NCBI GenBank assembly: GCA_021299075.1
Contig: JAJTFU010000104.1
Coordinates: 1 to 8,994 of the forward strand
DNA: 8,994 bases
DNA from: Novosphingobium sp.
GTDB lineage: Bacteria > Pseudomonadota > Alphaproteobacteria > Sphingomonadales > Sphingomonadaceae
Direction of reading: 5' to 3'
Shown here: positions 6,386 to 8,994 of the stretch, piece by piece
Numbering within the stretch: the first letter of the stretch is position 1
Layout: each line of letters starts with the position of its first letter
Made by a program: the position numbers and the translations under genes
The notes under the pieces: generated by a model
Database searches by the model: none
Told to the model about the DNA's origin: nothing
What the model saw: the letters and a program-made list of their open reading frames with translations, nothing else

Positions 6386-6436
6386 CAGTTGCAACTATCA
6401 GGGCGGCCCAACCCGCGCCCGACCGAGAGTTGCCCC

Positions 6437-7483
6437 ATGCATCTTTCCGACTATGGCCTGTCGCGCGAGCGCGGCTTTCTTTCCGCTTTCGAAATCGACG
6501 AAATCACCCTGCCATCCCGCTTTGACGCGATTGTCGAAGCTGCTGAAAAGCTCTCCGGCCTGATCACCAGCGGCCGGGTGCGCGACTGGCTGGAACGGTT
6601 GCCTGATCCGGACCTCAAGGACTGAGCGCCGACCGCACCCGAAGAACAGGTCCGGGTGGCCATGGTGCGTTACAGCTTCCTGGTTCAGGCCTATGTCTGG
6701 GGCTATGCCCAGCCACCGCGGCATCTGCCCGCCAACCTCGCCAAGCCGATCGTCGCGCTTGCCGAGCGGCTCGGCCAGGCTCCGCTGCTGCCCTATTCGG
6801 GCTACGTACTCGATAACTGGGCGCGGATCGACAAGGCGGCCCCGCTCAGCCTCGACAATGTCCGCATGGTGCAGAACTTCGCGGGCGGTGAGGACGAGAA
6901 CTGGTTCGTGCTGATCCACGTGGAGGCCTGGGAACGGATCTACGCGCACTTCAAGCGCATGCCGGAACGCTGCGATCCCTACGTCTATTTCCACCGCGTG
7001 CGCCCCTGGATCCACGGCTGGGCCAACAACCCGGCGCTGAACGGCGGGCTGATCTATGAAGGGCTCTACGCTGGCCAGCCCCAGGCGCTGCGCGGCCAGA
7101 CCGGTTCGCAAAGTTCGATCGTCCCGGCGATGGATGCGCTGTTCGGGGTAAAGCACAGCGACGATCCGCTGAAGGCCTTCCTCGATGAGCTGCACCATTA
7201 CCGCCCGGTGCCGCACCGGCGCTTTATCGAGGATATCGGTGCCCGTTCACAGCTGCGGGATTTTGTCACCGGCTCAGGCAGCCAGAGCCTCAAGGACGCC
7301 TTCAACGCCAACCTCGAACAGGTCGCTCGCTTCCGCACCCGGCACCTCGAATATGCCGCCAGCTACATCAACAAGCAGGCCGGCTCGATCCCGGGCAACG
7401 ACCCGGACGTTGGGACCGGGGGTACGCCGTTCATGAAGTACCTCAAGAAGCACCGGGATGAGAATGCGGCGCAGGTGATCTAA
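6437..7483 (+). pseudogene. Indoleamine 2,3-dioxygenase-like gene interrupted by one in-frame TGA
   Basis: One frame runs from ATG 6437 (GAGAG seven bases upstream) to TAA 7481-7483, broken only by TGA at codon 63 (6623-6625). The 62 residues before it (HLSDYGLSRERGFLSAF...) and the 285 after it together resemble one heme dioxygenase of the indoleamine 2,3-dioxygenase family. These enzymes open the indole ring of tryptophan to N-formylkynurenine. Landmarks after the stop are MVRYSFLVQAYVWG, SGYVLDNW, NFAGGEDENWF, GLIYEGLYAG, GQTGSQSSIVPAMDALFG, FRTRHLEYAASYI with probable proximal heme ligand H303, and GTGGTPFM. Both halves share a frame, so a single substitution explains the break better than an indel. 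The downstream part could restart at GTG 6656 or ATG 6662, but neither has a strong ribosome-binding site. Alternatives are a recent pseudogene, a sequencing error, readthrough, or a two-piece protein. The gene follows the vgr-related gene by 51 bases and could be its operon partner. Confidence 0.75.
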
Positions 7484-7517
7484 GCGTGTTGACGTCCCGG
7501 ATCGACCCGGACGGCAA

Positions 7518-8084
7518 TCACTCCGGCTTCTTCGCCACCGCCACCATCGCTGGCCGCAACAGCCGATCCTTGATCATGTAGCCGGCCTGCAGTTCCTGGA
7601 TCACCGTGCCCGGTTCGGCATCGGCAGAGGGGACTTCGATCATCGCCTGGTGCTGGTTCGGATCGAGCGGCAGGCCAACGGCGGCGATGCGGCTGATGCC
7701 GTGGGCGGCGAAGGCCTTGTCGATTTCGCGGCCCGTGGCTTCGATGCCGGCGACGAGGTTCTTGAGCTTGTCATCCTCACGCAGTTCGGCCGGGATGGAA
7801 TCGAGCGCACGGGCCAGATTGTCCGAGACCGAAAGGATATCGCGCGCAAACCCGGTGGCCGCATAGGCGCGGGCATCCTGGATGTCCTTTTCCAGGCGGC
7901 GGCGCACGTTCTGCGTTTCGGCCTTGGCGTAGAGCACTTCCTGCTTCGCCGCTTCAAGGTCTTCACGCAGCCGGTCAAGCGCTGCGCTCAGCTTGTCGGT
8001 TTCCTTGTCCAGCAGTTCGTCGGGTATGCCCGCCAGTTCGGCTTCCACCGCCGGGTCGCCCTGCGGTTTGGTATCGTCGGTCAT
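7518..8084 (-). CDS. grpE: Nucleotide exchange factor GrpE
   Basis: GrpE releases ADP from DnaK, resetting the Hsp70 cycle in the cytoplasm. The 188-residue product has an acidic, variable N-terminus. A long charged helix follows (about 28-90, with KLSAALDRLREDLEAAKQEV and YAKAETQNVRRRLEKD) for the dimer coiled coil. The C-terminal beta domain has LPLDPNQHQAMIEV and the signature GYMIKDRLLRPAMVAVAK. The start ATG 8084 gives MTDDTKPQG; the ribosome-binding site is weak (ACAGG about eleven bases upstream). It lies 16 bases downstream of hrcA on the same strand and is surely in the same operon. Its 3' end faces the dioxygenase gene with a 34-base gap. The length is normal for alphaproteobacterial GrpE. 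Confidence 0.97.
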   Translation of the reverse strand: MTDDTKPQGDPAVEAELAGIPDELLDKETDKLSAALDRLREDLEAAKQEVLYAKAETQNVRRRLEKDIQDARAYAATGFARDILSVSDNLARALDSIPAELREDDKLKNLVAGIEATGREIDKAFAAHGISRIAAVGLPLDPNQHQAMIEVPSADAEPGTVIQELQAGYMIKDRLLRPAMVAVAKKPE

Positions 8085-8100
8085 GTGCTCAAAAACCTGT

Positions 8101-8994
8101 CTATCGGATCAGTTTGCCCAGCGACTGGGCTGTGAAGTCCACCATGGGGACTAGCCGCGCATAATTCAACCGGGTCGGGCCGATAACCCCCACCACGCCG
8201 ACCACCCGGCCATCACGATCGCGGTAGGGCGAGGCGATCACGGCCGAACCTGAAAGCGAGAACAGGCGGTTCTCCGAACCAATGAAGATCCGGGTCGCCT
8301 CAGCCTCGCGCGCGGCATCGAGCAGGTCTGCCACAGACTGGCGATTCTCGAGATCGTCGAGCAATTGCCGGACCCGCTCGATATCGGTCAAAGCGCCTTC
8401 ATCAAGCAGGTTTGCCTGGCCGCGCACGATCAGGACGGGGCGTTGCGCCGCATCCTCGCTCCACACGGCGAGCCCGCGTTCGACCAAGTCGCGGCTGGCG
8501 GCATCAAGCGCAGTCTGTCCTGCCGCAATCTCGGCCCGCATCGCCCGTGCCGCCTCGGCCAGGGTCCGCCCGGCGAGGTGCGCGGAGATATAGTTCGAAG
8601 CCTGCTCGAGAGCGCCGGGTGCCAGGCCGATCGGCAGTTCCACCACCCGGTTCTCAACCCCGCCATCGGCGCCCACCAGCACGGCGAGCGCCCGACCGGG
8701 AGCCAGTGGGACCAACTGCAAATGCTGCAAGCGCGGCTCGCGGCGCGGGACCATCACGACGCCGGCGGCGGCGGACAATTCGGACAGGATCGCACTGGTC
8801 GCCGTCAGCGCCGCCTCGATCGGCCCCGGCTGGCCCAGGCGGCTTTCGATCGCGGCGCGTTCCTCGGGCGTCGGCTCGGCCACTTGCATCATACCATCGA
8901 CAAACAACCGCAGCCCCTGATCTGTCGGCATACGCCCGGCGCTGGTATGCGGCGCGGCCAGCAGGCCCAGCATTTCAAGCTCGTGCAGGACCGA
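8101..8994 (-). CDS. hrcA: Heat-inducible transcription repressor HrcA, N-terminus cut by window edge
   Basis: HrcA is the repressor that binds CIRCE operators, classically at groESL and sometimes dnaK operons, and is kept active by GroEL. The visible 297 residues begin inside the winged-helix domain with SVLHELEMLGLLAAPHTSAGRMPTDQGLRLFVDGMMQ. They continue to the C-terminal GAF-like region: FIGSENRLFSLSGSAVIASPY, GVVGVIGPTRLNYARLVPMVDF and a closing LIR. The frame stays open through base 8994, so ATG 8973 is an internal methionine, not the start. HrcA is usually about 340-350 residues, so roughly 50 residues and the promoter lie outside. The stop is 16 bases before grpE, giving an hrcA-grpE operon. 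No CIRCE site is found in this window, so its targets, including any autoregulatory site, must be elsewhere. Confidence 0.95.
   Translation of the reverse strand, partial: SVLHELEMLGLLAAPHTSAGRMPTDQGLRLFVDGMMQVAEPTPEERAAIESRLGQPGPIEAALTATSAILSELSAAAGVVMVPRREPRLQHLQLVPLAPGRALAVLVGADGGVENRVVELPIGLAPGALEQASNYISAHLAGRTLAEAARAMRAEIAAGQTALDAASRDLVERGLAVWSEDAAQRPVLIVRGQANLLDEGALTDIERVRQLLDDLENRQSVADLLDAAREAEATRIFIGSENRLFSLSGSAVIASPYRDRDGRVVGVVGVIGPTRLNYARLVPMVDFTAQSLGKLIR

Noticed and set aside
5513..6394. 293-codon and 271-codon (5205-6020) minus-strand frames opposite the PCu(A)C and vgr-related genes
   Set aside because: They overlap genes with clear motifs on the other strand, show low-complexity shadow composition, and one runs through the dnaK promoter.
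6388..6395. GTTGCAAC palindrome before the dioxygenase gene
   Set aside because: Eight bases is too short to call an operator without a second copy or a known regulator.
7494..7512. Possible stem-loop between the convergent dioxygenase and grpE genes (GTCCCGG / CCCGGAC)
   Set aside because: The stem needs a C-C or G-G mismatch or a bulge, and no T run follows on either strand, so I do not call a terminator.
8971..8973. ATG as the hrcA start
   Set aside because: The frame continues to the window edge and the residues before it (SVLHELE) match the HrcA winged-helix domain.

Overview
The window is high-GC chromosomal DNA from an alphaproteobacterium, most likely a sphingomonad (Sphingomonas, Novosphingobium or Erythrobacter type). 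This is inferred from the style of HrcA, DnaK, DnaJ and GrpE, from an alphaproteobacterial RpoH-type promoter, and from a 'vgr related' protein of a kind I know mainly from Sphingomonadales. No mobile element, CRISPR array, tRNA or rRNA was seen.

Layout. Positions 3-1091 (+) hold the C-terminal part of a patatin-like (DUF3376) protein whose catalytic half lies outside the window. Its stop codon overlaps that of a convergent exported metallo-beta-lactamase-fold hydrolase (1088-1996, -). Upstream of that on the minus strand lie dnaJ (2044-3177) and dnaK (3247-5166), preceded by a good RpoH promoter at 5257-5284. Divergent from dnaK is a three-gene plus-strand set: a PCu(A)C copper-chaperone lipoprotein (5340-5858), a vgr-related HEXXH protein that appears to use a CTG start overlapping the previous stop codon (5855-6385), and an indoleamine 2,3-dioxygenase-like gene interrupted by one in-frame TGA (6437-7483). 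Converging on it from the right are grpE (7518-8084, -) and hrcA (8101-8994, -, N-terminus cut by the window edge).

The unifying theme is the heat-shock chaperone system: HrcA repressor, GrpE nucleotide-exchange factor, DnaK Hsp70 and DnaJ co-chaperone. The hrcA-grpE and dnaK-dnaJ pairs point the same way but are separated by the three-gene cassette on the opposite strand. No CIRCE operator is visible at dnaK, so dnaK induction here is probably by sigma-32 rather than HrcA.

The least expected signals are RNA-level. A 16-bp hairpin with a 4-nt loop sits between dnaK and dnaJ. An 11-bp hairpin just after dnaJ encloses the ribosome-binding site of the metallo-hydrolase gene. In both, every imperfect pair is G-U in the minus-strand transcript but A-C in the opposite transcript, which suggests selection on the minus-strand RNA. 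The in-frame TGA in the dioxygenase gene and the non-ATG start of the vgr-related gene are the other points to check.
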